A stretch of 24,550 bases of DNA from Rhypophila decipiens (lineage: Eukaryota; Ascomycota; Sordariomycetes; Sordariales; Naviculisporaceae). The position numbers and the translations under genes were made by a program. The stretch lies in assembly GCA_033297075.1 (NCBI GenBank), contig MU858346.1, forward strand, positions 1 through 24,550. The letters run 5' to 3'. Under the pieces are notes generated by a model, which was given only the letters and a program-made list of their open reading frames with translations, was not told the origin of the DNA and did no database searches. Below, piece after piece: positions 1 to 9,197 of the stretch; the stretch's first letter is position 1, and every line of letters starts with the position of its first letter.

Positions 1-99
1 GAGCACTGCCAAACGACGAAGGAGATGTTACTCTAAGTGGACGCGTCAAATCCGCGACGCGTTGTCAATGGCCGACTGGTGGCGATGGGCGACTGCAGT

Positions 100-180
100 G
101 GTGTGGGGTGGGGTGGGATAGCGGGCTTATATAATGCGCACGGGTACCCGTGAAATTTTAGAGACACGGGTACCCGTGTC
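100..180 (-). promoter_or_regulatory. Promoter-like block: TATA box plus two CGG-N4-CCG palindromes
   Basis: Two perfect palindromes share the core CACGGGTACCCGTG, at 139-152 and 165-178. The second extends to the 18-bp GACACGGGTACCCGTGTC at 163-180. Each contains CGG and CCG triplets four bases apart, the everted/inverted triplet layout known for Zn2Cys6 transcription factor sites. Immediately left is TTATATAA (128-135), then a C-rich (minus strand) stretch at 100-120. Read leftwards the order is operator, operator, TATA, pyrimidine-rich leader, which fits a promoter for a gene starting beyond the left edge. The regulatory role is inferred; the palindromes are seen directly. Confidence 0.45.
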
Positions 181-200
181 CCTATGGGCCCCCAATCGAT

Positions 201-3200
201 TCAACACCGTGACTAAGAGCCTACTCAACTCGGCGAGTTTGGCATCCACAGTACCATCCACAGTACAGTGCTGATCTTGGGGGCCATAATCATAGATCCA
301 TAGACCGACTAATCATGATTATGCTCTGTGGTGTTGCCGAAGGTCATCGGATGACTGAGCCCCAACTCCTAACCAAACCTTGATCGACGATCGTTGGTGG
401 ATACGATGAGGGCATCTGACATAAGACGTCATACGTACTGCCAAGAGTCTGGGGATCTGATGGAGTCAGATCCACCACACTAAGCTTGGTTATTATTTTG
501 ACCGCGGCCTTGTCGCCGGGCTTGATGGAGTTCCTTGGCATTTATGGCTCATGGAGTGAGGCTAGGTCCAACTGATCCGTCTTCATGGCCGTGCTTATTA
601 CATACAGCTTGTAATGATCTGGATAATAATCGCTCTATGTAGCCTCCGCCAGGCAGCAAGAGTTACTGCACATTGCAGATTAGTTATTGTGAGTTCAACC
701 AAGCCCATCTCAGTCTCGTATGTGTCTGAACGAGGCCAAAAGTAGACGATGGTGGTCCTTACTCATCTCTTCTTCCTAGAATATGCACCCACCAAATGCT
801 TGATGACTAAATGGTCCAGCCAGCATCTGCTCTGTCGTTCGTCACTCGCTAGGTTTACCGTACTTGGAGGATCGACACCTCGTACACTGCCTCTGCAGTG
901 ATACACCTCTTCCTCAGACCAGGTTCAAATTTTCCAACTGTCTGCACGGGCCTTGGCCGAGTTCCGATTCATAGAGAAACAAAATGGAGGACAAAAGAAA
1001 CAAAAGAGCCAGGAAACAAATACACCGATCATGGTGTCGTGGGGTGACATCGCGCTTTCATACGGAGTGCAAGGTCAGCACTAAGATGGGAGATTTGTCA
1101 TTTGTTTTCTCGGATTCATCCAGATATGGCCATGGAGATCGACACGAATCACGATCAATCTTACTTTCTCTAGTTTTGACTAGAGAAACGAGTCATGGCA
1201 AGAAGACCGATCGATACGACAAGGTTACTCGGGTACGTCGGTGGTATTGGCTCCCCGTTGTCCGCCTCGGATGAAGTCTTGCCCCTGGGCTCAGTCTTTT
1301 ATGCGGGATATCGGCGTTGGATCTCGGGCTTCAGCTCGGTGAAGTGATTATTTCCGGTGAAAGTGGTAATCTCCGTGGAGTTGGTGGGTCTCTCACTACG
1401 AATTCATGTTGCCCGTGAATCCCTCTACTTGAATATCCCGAAAACAAAACCTGATGACGCTGTTAACCAACACTCGAGACCGATGCCTCTATGGTAGTCC
1501 TGCTGTTCCGGTTGTAAGCATGACGCGTAGACGGCATGGTCCCGGCATGGTCCCAACTTCGAGATGATGGAAGTCCTCATACATATTTCCTAGTGTTCAG
1601 TCTTTCAGGGACCGGGCTCATTTCCCACATTCAATGCCAGTCATGACCTCGCCCCCATCACTGTGTAAAGTGCCGGTTCTAGAACGTCTCAGACCAGTGT
1701 CAACATGCAACGAACTACCATGAGCCAGACCTTTGACAATCACGGATCATGCAGTCTCCATCACGTGCCGACAAGACCGATAGATGAAGAGGAGCACGAT
1801 TTGGAATCAAGCTGACAATGATTCCATTTTCCGGCCTGTCGGGAGCACTTTGAGCGATTTTTGACCCCGAACCGCATGGCTGGACTCGCAACATGTCGGT
1901 AATGGTAACCGGAGGTTCTAGTATCTATGGCACAGCAGGTGGCGGTACCTTTGTCAACTTGGTCCTACCCTGATTGCACGAGATGGCTTTCACCTTGCAC
2001 TTTCGGCGTTGTGTGCTGCACTCCATTGTCTGATCATGATTTCCGACGTTGGACAAGAAATGCCAGTGGCATGTTTATCTAAAGTTTACTACAATCCGTC
2101 GGAATGAATCAAATCCTTGGTTAGGTAATCACTTGCTGTCACTAATCAGCCCAAGCCAATAACGATTGAACTCGAACATGTTCTCAGTTGATCGCCCAAA
2201 ACCTGAATGTTGTCATCCAAGACCAAAGTGACAACACCTCGGGCGGTTGGGTCTCTTGTCATTGGACCACGATATACAGCAGAGACACTATCGAAAACTG
2301 GCTTAGTCCCGCATTGGAGAGCAGCTGCAGAGCACGTCTGGGCGGGACTATCTCCGGCGGGCCCGGGGTTTCTTGAAAGAAGGCACGGCCAGCTTGGCCC
2401 GGGAATCCGGTCAACAACGAACCGCTGCAGCCAGTCCCACCGGTGAGTGAGACAATAAAGTCACCTCCAAGAAGTCCCGAGCCAATGGGACACTCCTGAT
2501 CGTCTCGCTCCTATCTAGCTTGCGAACCGACCAACGACAAGTGCTCCGTAAAAGACTAATGCATGAGGAGAGGCAAGCCCCACTTCCTGATCAGGTAGAC
2601 AAATCCATCAAGAGATTCACAGATTGGGAAAGTGGAAAACAAAAAAGTGGGCAGGATCGGCTGGGAATCTGCAACTCGCGACAAACTGCAGGATCCTAGG
2701 AATTTGTGTGAGAGCCAATTGGGAAAGGTATTGGTTCACCGGGGGAATTCATCATTTCGGCCGAAACACTGCATGTCGGTCGTCTTTCAAAGATTCTTAA
2801 ATCGCCAGCTCCTCTTTTTGACATCAAGTTTGGATATCGGGAATCTAGCAGACGACATTGTTCCGGGCGCTTAAAACATGCGAGACGTCTAAATAGCGCT
2901 TAAATGTCAGTGCATTTCATCGTTGATAGTAGTTGTGGTATGAACGAGAGGTCCGTTCGCATGCAACATTCACACATGGATGACATGGACTGATGGGTGG
3001 TATTACTGCTGTTGGCAGATGATAGTCCCGGATTCTGTCTCGTCCGGCATATACCGTGCAGGAATCATGAGTGCCGGCTAAGTTGCATGGCGATGGGACA
3101 CTTATTAGGTTATATTATGCGGAGAACCCTCGTGGGCTTTGAGAGTCTCGAAGCATTCTTTTGTGGTTTCCGTGCCGTGTCTCTGCAGCGGTTCGTTAGT

Positions 3201-5406
3201 TCCTCATGATCAGAACTAGTTGATAATGTTATTATAGATCACCGAGGTATAATAGATCTCATGCTGGCGAACAGTCTATATACCCGACGCGGACGCTGTA
3301 TCTGCCTCCCAAATACTCAAAGAGGGGAATCATTCGGTGGAAAGAAGCCAACTACCGAACTGTTGGGTTCCAAAGCAGATATCGCTGTAGTTGGGAGACC
3401 TCACCGGTGTAATGCATGATGCTTCTCTCAGAGTGAATGGGATGCCTCACTCGTCAGTCGCTATCTCTCCCCCAAGCAGTTGGGAGTCCGGATGCATATC
3501 ACCATGCAAGCCACAGCGCCTGGCAAGACGGGCAAACCACAACCGACGCCGCCCGGTCTGGGTCTGTTCAAAATCGGGAACTGCGGTATCTGTGGGTGCC
3601 TCGTCAATGGTCAAGGTCACGCACAGACGGCCGGCAGAGAAGCGGGGAAGGGTGCCCGGCAACTGCCAATGCTACGAACAGATGTGATGGCGAGCCCTAC
3701 GAGGGATATGCACCCACAGACAGCAGATACACACAGACACCTGCTGGGGTACCAACAGAACGCCTCGAGGGTTGGGTGACATTTGGAGTGTTTGTTGGCA
3801 GAAAGAGCACGTAGGAAGTGATCATCAGCGTTGGCAACGATAACCGAACGATGGTGGGCTTGAGAACCTGGTGCCGGCCAGATAACAACGACTGAATATC
3901 ATGCTATTCCAAACGGGCAATCGGATAAAAAGTAATTCTCGCGGCCTAGGTCTGATGGTGTGTAGCACACACCGCATATATGTACCTCTGGACTAGTGCC
4001 GGTCTATTTGAAGGTCTTCCACCGACCAAGGTAAACACTTGCTGGAATCAGTCAGCAAAGGAGCTGCAATGACACTGCAACAATGACGTTGCCCAAACCT
4101 CGTTTTGAGAACTGATCAACTTCTTTGGCGGTGCATACCACCAGCTCGGCCAAGCGTTGCCTGACGAGAGACCGGGAATCTTTGCAGACTCATGACTAAC
4201 AGGCTTTTGTGACTGTCAGACCTTTATCTCGGTTGAGCTGATGTGCTGAGATTCTTCAATGGCCCAGCGGGAAGTGGCATGCATACGGCATGCAGATTGT
4301 GTTGGCTCTTGACTGGCAAGCTAACCACTTTCGGTTCTGCATAGGACGAATGAATATGCATCATCCAAGACATTCCGGACCCAGCTGAGCTGAGGACTGA
4401 GCTAGATCGCCGAGGTGAGGCTTGGATAGCGATCGTGCCCGATATGGCCCTCACCGACTCTCTTTCTCCAGCTGTTGATCGGATCTTACGAAAAAGGAAA
4501 ACGAGGTCATACGCGGGAATAAAGGTGTGGAAAAATACTAGAGGAGGGTGGTACAGATTCGGCATGTAGGCAACCACGCTTTCCCTCGTGGCTGAATAAG
4601 ACGGCCCAGTCCGAGAAGGAGGGTGCTCCCCGTCTGGCAATTGGGCAAATGCTGCTGCCCTATTGGGTAGTTGGCGCTTATGACTTGCATGTGTACCTGT
4701 ACCATCGTATGGGACGGCGAGCTCATGTTGGCCAGCACATGGACAAGTAGCAGTACAGCATCGATTTGGACCAGCAGCCAGTTTCGAATCATGGCCGAGA
4801 GTAATACTCGGGACTGCTCCACTGCAGCAAGTAAGATCTAGCATTTTCTTTACTCTCGGCGTGTTATTCGTCAACGTCGAGAACTGGTTGAGCATCGCCT
4901 GCAGAATGACATGCACCATCGAAGCGATGGATGCTGGCTGGCTGGCGTGAAGGAGGGAGCATGGCAAGATGCCTGGCAGTGGGACACGTCCAGTCGGGTG
5001 CAGGGCATCAACATGATTATCAGATATATACCCGGCGTCTTGCCGTTCCTTCGTCTGCCCGTGTTCCTGATCATAATAACCTTAAATGCCCCTTACCTGA
5101 TCTTGTCATGCAGGTCCCCATCTATATAACGGTCTGTCATATCCTCTGTGTTACCTTGCCTAAAATCATATCATCATTCAGGTGAATTGGGCATCGACTG
5201 TTTTATTTCACCCGGTCGACTGAAACGTGGATCGACCACAGCCGTCACATTTCTGCCGCCCTGGTCCACTTACAGGACCCCTATTCTCTTTGTTCCGCAT
5301 ATGACAGCTCACATCTGGTGGTCCATCTAAAACCGGAGTCAACCCCCAAGTCGAACTACTGTCACTCGAACATCCAAGTAAGCAAACTTCCTGGCTACCC
5401 GGCAAG
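201..5406. other. Long stretch with no supportable gene
   Basis: Both strands contain only short overlapping open frames with no recognisable domain, no convincing splice pattern and no signal peptide or motif. The longest (4224-4967, minus, 247 codons) has the scrambled composition of chance translation. Small structures seen: a hairpin at 1165-1188 (10-bp perfect stem TTTCTCTAGT, loop TTTG) and a direct repeat of CGGCATGGTCC at about 1531-1553. The last few hundred bases should contain the promoter of the gene at 5407, but I cannot place its elements. The stretch may be decayed transposon or true intergenic DNA; I cannot tell which. Confidence 0.5.
1165..1188. repeat. Perfect 10-bp stem, 4-nt loop hairpin
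   Basis: TTTCTCTAGT (1165-1174), loop TTTG, then ACTAGAGAAA (1179-1188), its exact reverse complement. It lies in a region without genes. It could be a relic of a transposon end or a transcript fold; nothing nearby decides. Confidence 0.6.
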
Positions 5407-7185
5407 ATGGTTGGCATAGAGGACACCTACCCCGAGTACGCCCTCACGGCTCAACTGGACGAACTCCGGGCAACAGAGTATTCCTATCTCGACGAGCAAA
5501 GCCATGTCTACCTCGACTTCACCGGCTCCGGGCTGGCCTCGAAGTCTCAGCACCAAAGCCACAACGAGCGAGTGGCCAATACCCTCTACGGAAACCCTCA
5601 CTCGGTCAACCCAACCAGCGGAGTGGCCACAGAGGCAATCGAAAAGACTCGTGCGCGTATACTAGCCCATGTAAACGCATCCCCGGACGAATACGTAGTC
5701 ATCTTCACCGCCAACGCAACAGCTGCTGCCAGATTGGTGGCAGAGTCGTACCCCTTTACCGCCAAGACGAAGCTGGTCCTCACAGCAGACAATCACAACT
5801 CCATCAATGGTATCCGGGAATTCGCCAAGGCCAAAGGGACCAAGACGACCTACGTCCCTCTTACAACCCCCGACCTCGGCGTGGACGAAGCAGCGTTGCG
5901 AGCTGTCCTCTCAAGCCCCAAGAAGCGCAGCCAGATCCGAGACCGACTCCCAAAAATCAAATCCTGGCTCTCCTCGCTCTTGACCCCCTGCTTGGGTCAG
6001 CGACGCAAACGCCTACAGCCTGCGTCAACCGATGAGCCATCTCATCATCTCCCCGAGGCCCGGTCTCCATCCCCGGCATCGTCCACAACAACCCTCAAAC
6101 CGACCCGCAACATCGACTTGGAAAAGACCATCATCACCACTTACTCTCCCCCTTTAGATCATCAGGTCCCCCCCGCCTCGTCCCGCAAAGCAGGATTATT
6201 CGCCTACCCAGCCCAATCCAACTTTTCCGGCGTGCGCCACCCCCTTTCTTACATCCCCCTAGCCCAAAAGCAAGGCTACCACGTTCTCCTCGACACAGCC
6301 GCCTACCTGCCCACCTCACCCCTCGACCTCTCCCCGACCTCTCCCTACAAGCCCGACTTTTGCATAATCTCCTTTTACAAGCTCTTCGGCACCCCGACAG
6401 GTGTAGGCGCGCTAGTTGCCCGCCGGGATTCGCTCACAACTTTACTAGCCCTAAACAGACCGTGGTTCAGCGGCGGCACCATCACAGCAGTGACGGTATC
6501 AACACCGTGGCATAATCCAACCCATTCGCCGCAATCCATCCACGAGGCGTTTGAAGACGGGACCCTGAATTTCCTCTCCATCCCGGACATTTCCGTGGGT
6601 CTAGACTTTCTCACCCAGAAAATCACCTTGCCCATTCTAGATATCCGGATCAAATGCCTGACAGCCTGGTTCCTGGACCGCCTTACCAGCCTATCCCACT
6701 CGAATGGAGCCCCGATGGCGGTTATCTACGGCCCGACAAATACACTACAAGCCGCCCAAGTTGTTAGTAGTCGCGGCGGGACAATCACATTCAACCTCGT
6801 CACGCCCACGGGCCAAATAATCGACGAGCGAATCATAGACATGGACTCGGCAAGACACGGCATTTCCCTGCGGACGGGCTGTTTCTGTAACCCCGGCGCG
6901 GGCGAAGCAGCATTTGCTCTGGCGCCGCAAAAGATACGCAAGCTGGTGTCCACAGCCACCACCACCGGCAACACAGTTTCGGGTGTTGGTGGAGAGAAAA
7001 GACTGGGGATGGATGATTACATCCGTCTGGTGGGGATGCAGTCGGGCGGCGCGGTGAGGGTCAGTTTCGGCGCGGCGAGCAACACGGCTGATGTGGATCG
7101 CTTCTTTGATTTTGTCGAGGGGACGTATCGTGATTGGGATGCGGCTGATCGCACCAAGAAATTAAAACCTAGGGGGAGGTGGTAA
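5407..7185 (+). CDS. MOCOS-like class V aminotransferase fold protein (NifS-like domain only)
   Basis: A 592-residue single-exon protein of the PLP-dependent class V aminotransferase/cysteine desulfurase family, closest by motif to the N-terminal domain of molybdenum cofactor sulfurases. Visible markers: histidine H130 in the ADNHNS segment (PLP-stacking region), aspartate D296 in LLDTAAYLP (pyridine nitrogen partner), Schiff-base lysine K325 in SFYKLFGTPTG, and RTGCFCNPG with C492 and C494. In plant ABA3 the second cysteine of this motif is known to carry the persulfide. GLFAYPAQSNFSGVRHPLSYI-type sequence near residue 260 is also typical of MOCOS. Residues about 177-245 are a Ser/Pro/Thr-rich insert. 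Full-length MOCOS proteins (fungal hxB type, about 800 residues) add a C-terminal MOSC domain; here the frame ends shortly after the aminotransferase fold, so this is either a single-domain paralogue or a truncated sulfurase. The start has context GGCAAGATGG and no better upstream ATG. Confidence 0.88.
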   Translation: MVGIEDTYPEYALTAQLDELRATEYSYLDEQSHVYLDFTGSGLASKSQHQSHNERVANTLYGNPHSVNPTSGVATEAIEKTRARILAHVNASPDEYVVIFTANATAAARLVAESYPFTAKTKLVLTADNHNSINGIREFAKAKGTKTTYVPLTTPDLGVDEAALRAVLSSPKKRSQIRDRLPKIKSWLSSLLTPCLGQRRKRLQPASTDEPSHHLPEARSPSPASSTTTLKPTRNIDLEKTIITTYSPPLDHQVPPASSRKAGLFAYPAQSNFSGVRHPLSYIPLAQKQGYHVLLDTAAYLPTSPLDLSPTSPYKPDFCIISFYKLFGTPTGVGALVARRDSLTTLLALNRPWFSGGTITAVTVSTPWHNPTHSPQSIHEAFEDGTLNFLSIPDISVGLDFLTQKITLPILDIRIKCLTAWFLDRLTSLSHSNGAPMAVIYGPTNTLQAAQVVSSRGGTITFNLVTPTGQIIDERIIDMDSARHGISLRTGCFCNPGAGEAAFALAPQKIRKLVSTATTTGNTVSGVGGEKRLGMDDYIRLVGMQSGGAVRVSFGAASNTADVDRFFDFVEGTYRDWDAADRTKKLKPRGRW

Positions 7186-7437
7186 ATTTTCTGTTTGCTG
7201 CTATCATCAAGAAAGGCTGTGGTCATTTGTTCGAGGTGGGTTGAGGGTGGGAACCATACTTTTTAATAATAGTCTGGAATCTGGTTTGTTCAAATTAGGA
7301 ATAATGTGTTGGGCAACAATTAGCTGCTAATGGGATGGTGGTATTTATGAATCTTATAATCGACGTGCAAAGCAACAAGTGTATATATACTGCATCTCTA
7401 GCTAACGTTATAGTTAACGCAAATAGTTATATTAAAA

Positions 7438-8060
7438 GTGGCACCTAATATTCAGGCACCACTACTCTTATATATAGACACCAGTCCAATACTCCAATTT
7501 CAATTTCTCAAGGCATTTATTCTAACTAGTTAAGACCTCTATTCTAGCTAATCAAGACATTTAATCCAGCTAGCTAAGGCATTTATTCTAAATAGTCAAG
7601 GTATTTATTCTAGTAAGTCGAGGCATTTATTCTAGTCTAGACTATCTAGTCAAGGCCTCTATTCTAGCTAGTTAAGGTATTTAATCTAGCTAGTTGAGGC
7701 ATTTATTCCAGATAGTCAAGGTATTTATTCTAGCCAGTTAGGGCATTTAATCCAGCTAGTTAAGGTGTTTACTCTATCTAGTTAAGACCTCTATTCTAGC
7801 TAGTTAAGGTATTTAATCCAGCTAGTTAAGGCATTTATTCCAGCTAGTCAAGGTATTTATTACAGCTAGTCAAGGTATTTATTCTAGAAAGTCGATGCAT
7901 TTATTCCAGTCTAGACTATCTAGTTAAGGCCTCTATTCCAGCTAGTCAAGGCATTTATTCTAGCCCGTCAAGGCCTCTATTTTCGTCCAGTCAAGGCATT
8001 TATTCCAACAAGAGTAGTGCCTATAAATAAGAAGACTGGTGCCTGTATATTAGGGGCCTT
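7438..8060. mobile_element. Putative MITE-like element: imperfect TIRs around a 22-bp minisatellite
   Basis: The left end (7440-7483) and the reverse complement of the right end (8015-8058) match at about 36 of 44 positions by hand alignment. The shared core is GGCMCCTAATATWCAGGCACCA followed by TCTTAT-TATAGRCAC. Inside each arm the GGCACC motif recurs about three times. The interior is almost entirely a directional 22-bp tandem repeat. There is no coding capacity. It sits between two converging genes. A TA dinucleotide flanks both ends (TA before AAAGTGG, TA after TTGAAAG), which could be a target duplication, but two bases are weak evidence. Interpretation as a non-autonomous DNA transposon is inference; an inverted duplication around a satellite is the alternative. 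Confidence 0.6.
7507..8006. repeat. 22-bp AT-rich minisatellite, about 22 copies
   Basis: The unit is close to AAGGCATTTATTCTAGCTAGTC (22 bp), repeated head to tail with variants GACCTCTATTC, GGTATTTAATC and GGCATTTATTCC. Units do not decay evenly: variant types recur in blocks, and the unusual junction TCTAGTCTAGACTATCTAGT at 7631-7650 returns almost unchanged at 7905-7924, a period of 274 bp. The array therefore grew partly by duplication of multi-unit blocks. It fills the element described at 7438-8060. Confidence 0.9.
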
Positions 8061-8157
8061 GAAAGTATGTACAGTAAAACTGTCAGAACTAGACTCTTGG
8101 ACCCATGATGAACAAGCCCCCTCGTTCCAAGTCCTCAGCTAGTACAAATCTTCCCCC

Positions 8158-8697
8158 TCAAGAAGCCAGTCCATCAACAAGCATGGCCTCAACAAGCAAA
8201 CAATGCCGCACAGCATTCGTCTCGCTCATCTCGTTGTCGTAATTCAGCCCATAAGGCCAGATATGGCCCCCGCCGCAGTTAATCTTGGCGCTCTGCCCGT
8301 CCCAGCTCCTCAGCAACCTCGTAGCACTCGGCCAGTTGTTCGCTTTGCACCGCGCGTCAAACTGCCCCGTCTGGCCGATGCCCAGGGTATGCGAGATCTC
8401 GTGCAGAGCAGTGCGCTCGTTCATGTACGCCCTGTTGGAGCCGAAGCGGATGTTGCCGTTGAAGTTGCCGTCGGCCGTCTGGACGCCCGGCACGTACTGC
8501 ACTGTTATGGATTTGGACGGCCGTGTCGTAAGACGGTTGTATCGCGAGGTCGCCGCTGCCATGGCCGACTCGATGCGCGCGTAGGCGTCGGCCTGGTCTG
8601 CTGAAGGGTTGGACTGTCGCTGCAATCGGTACGTCAGTACCGCTGAGGAGAGGGGCGCCGTGGCAAGCAGCAGGGAGACGAGGGAGGGGAGATGCAT
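8158..8697 (-). CDS. Small secreted HExxH metallopeptidase-like protein
   Basis: Predicted 179-residue secreted protein. The start at 8697 (MHLPSLVSLLLATAPLSSA) gives a textbook signal peptide, with cleavage likely after residue 19. The open frame continues upstream to 8811, but that 38-residue extension is basic/polar and would bury the signal, so I reject the longer start. H99-E100-x-x-H103 lies in RTALHEISHTLGIGQ, the zinc-binding and catalytic signature of zincins. The following GxG resembles the metzincin Gly turn, but the position of the third histidine ligand is Q109. HIWPYGLNYDNE near residues 145-156 offers another histidine. Three cysteines (117, 141, 166) remain in the mature protein. 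Likely extracellular peptidase or a relative acting outside the cell; substrate unknown. Converges on the repeat element at 7438-8060 and diverges from the kinase-like gene at 9198. Confidence 0.82.
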   Translation of the reverse strand: MHLPSLVSLLLATAPLSSAVLTYRLQRQSNPSADQADAYARIESAMAAATSRYNRLTTRPSKSITVQYVPGVQTADGNFNGNIRFGSNRAYMNERTALHEISHTLGIGQTGQFDARCKANNWPSATRLLRSWDGQSAKINCGGGHIWPYGLNYDNEMSETNAVRHCLLVEAMLVDGLAS

Positions 8698-9197
8698 TTT
8701 GGGGATGCTGTTGTGTTTGCTTGATTTGATTGGCGCTCTTCTCTTTGAGCTTGGGCTTTCTTGGATGAATTTATTACCAGCAACAAGACGTGCAAGATGC
8801 CACGACGACAAAGCAACAAGTAATGCAAAAAGTTGGAATCAAGTAAAGAAAGAAGAAAGGAAAGCATTCATAATATACTGTGTTCCTTTGTCAATTTCTA
8901 ATACAATTCGAGCGCAACCCCTTGCACGCATCCGTCTTCCGTTCTCCCTATTACTCCATAACCGCACGTTCCTTCCTAATTGGGCAGGGACGGAGTATAT
9001 CCCGCAGAGACGGAATAATTAAGACGCCCCTACTAAGAGCGACCACCCTTGGCTGCTTGGGTGCAAGATGATAAAATAGCCTGATATGCCACCCCACACC
9101 TGTGACTTGGCTACCCCGGGATTATACAGCATTGACCGAGCTAATGATACCTCTGCAACAAGAAATCATAAATGTAAAGAGCAGCAGAAATACCAAG
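8698..9197. promoter_or_regulatory. Divergent intergenic region (shared promoter space)
   Basis: About 500 bp separate the start of the secreted HExxH gene (minus) from the chosen start of the phosphotransferase gene (plus). It must hold both promoters. No TATA box or clear binding site is obvious. In-frame ATGs at 9102 and 9144 precede the chosen plus-strand start and could be used. A plus-strand open frame at 8609-9022 has no protein-like character. Confidence 0.5.

Noticed and set aside
905..945. tRNA B-box-like GGTTCAAAT
   Set aside because: No matching A box, acceptor stem or cloverleaf could be drawn; no tRNA found elsewhere either.
3391..3888. Nest of overlapping open frames on both strands
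   Set aside because: Four or five frames open at once in a GC-richer patch indicates lack of stops, not coding; none has motifs or splice partners.
4224..4967. 247-codon minus-strand open frame
   Set aside because: Longest frame in the left 5.4 kb, but no domain, patchy composition and overlapping chance frames on both strands; could not be supported as a gene.
7507..8006. CRISPR-like array
   Set aside because: Units are contiguous 22-mers without unique spacers, and the context is a fungal nuclear genome.
7430..8066. TA target-site duplication proving a Tc1/mariner-type insertion
   Set aside because: Only two bases, and the TIR termini do not align well at their outermost bases, so the superfamily is left open.
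8203..8604. Plus-strand ORF of 133 codons
   Set aside because: Lies wholly antisense to the secreted HExxH gene, which has a signal peptide and active-site motif.
8698..8811. 38-residue N-terminal extension of the HExxH protein
   Set aside because: Would place a polar stretch before the signal peptide; the ATG at 8697 gives a normal secreted protein.
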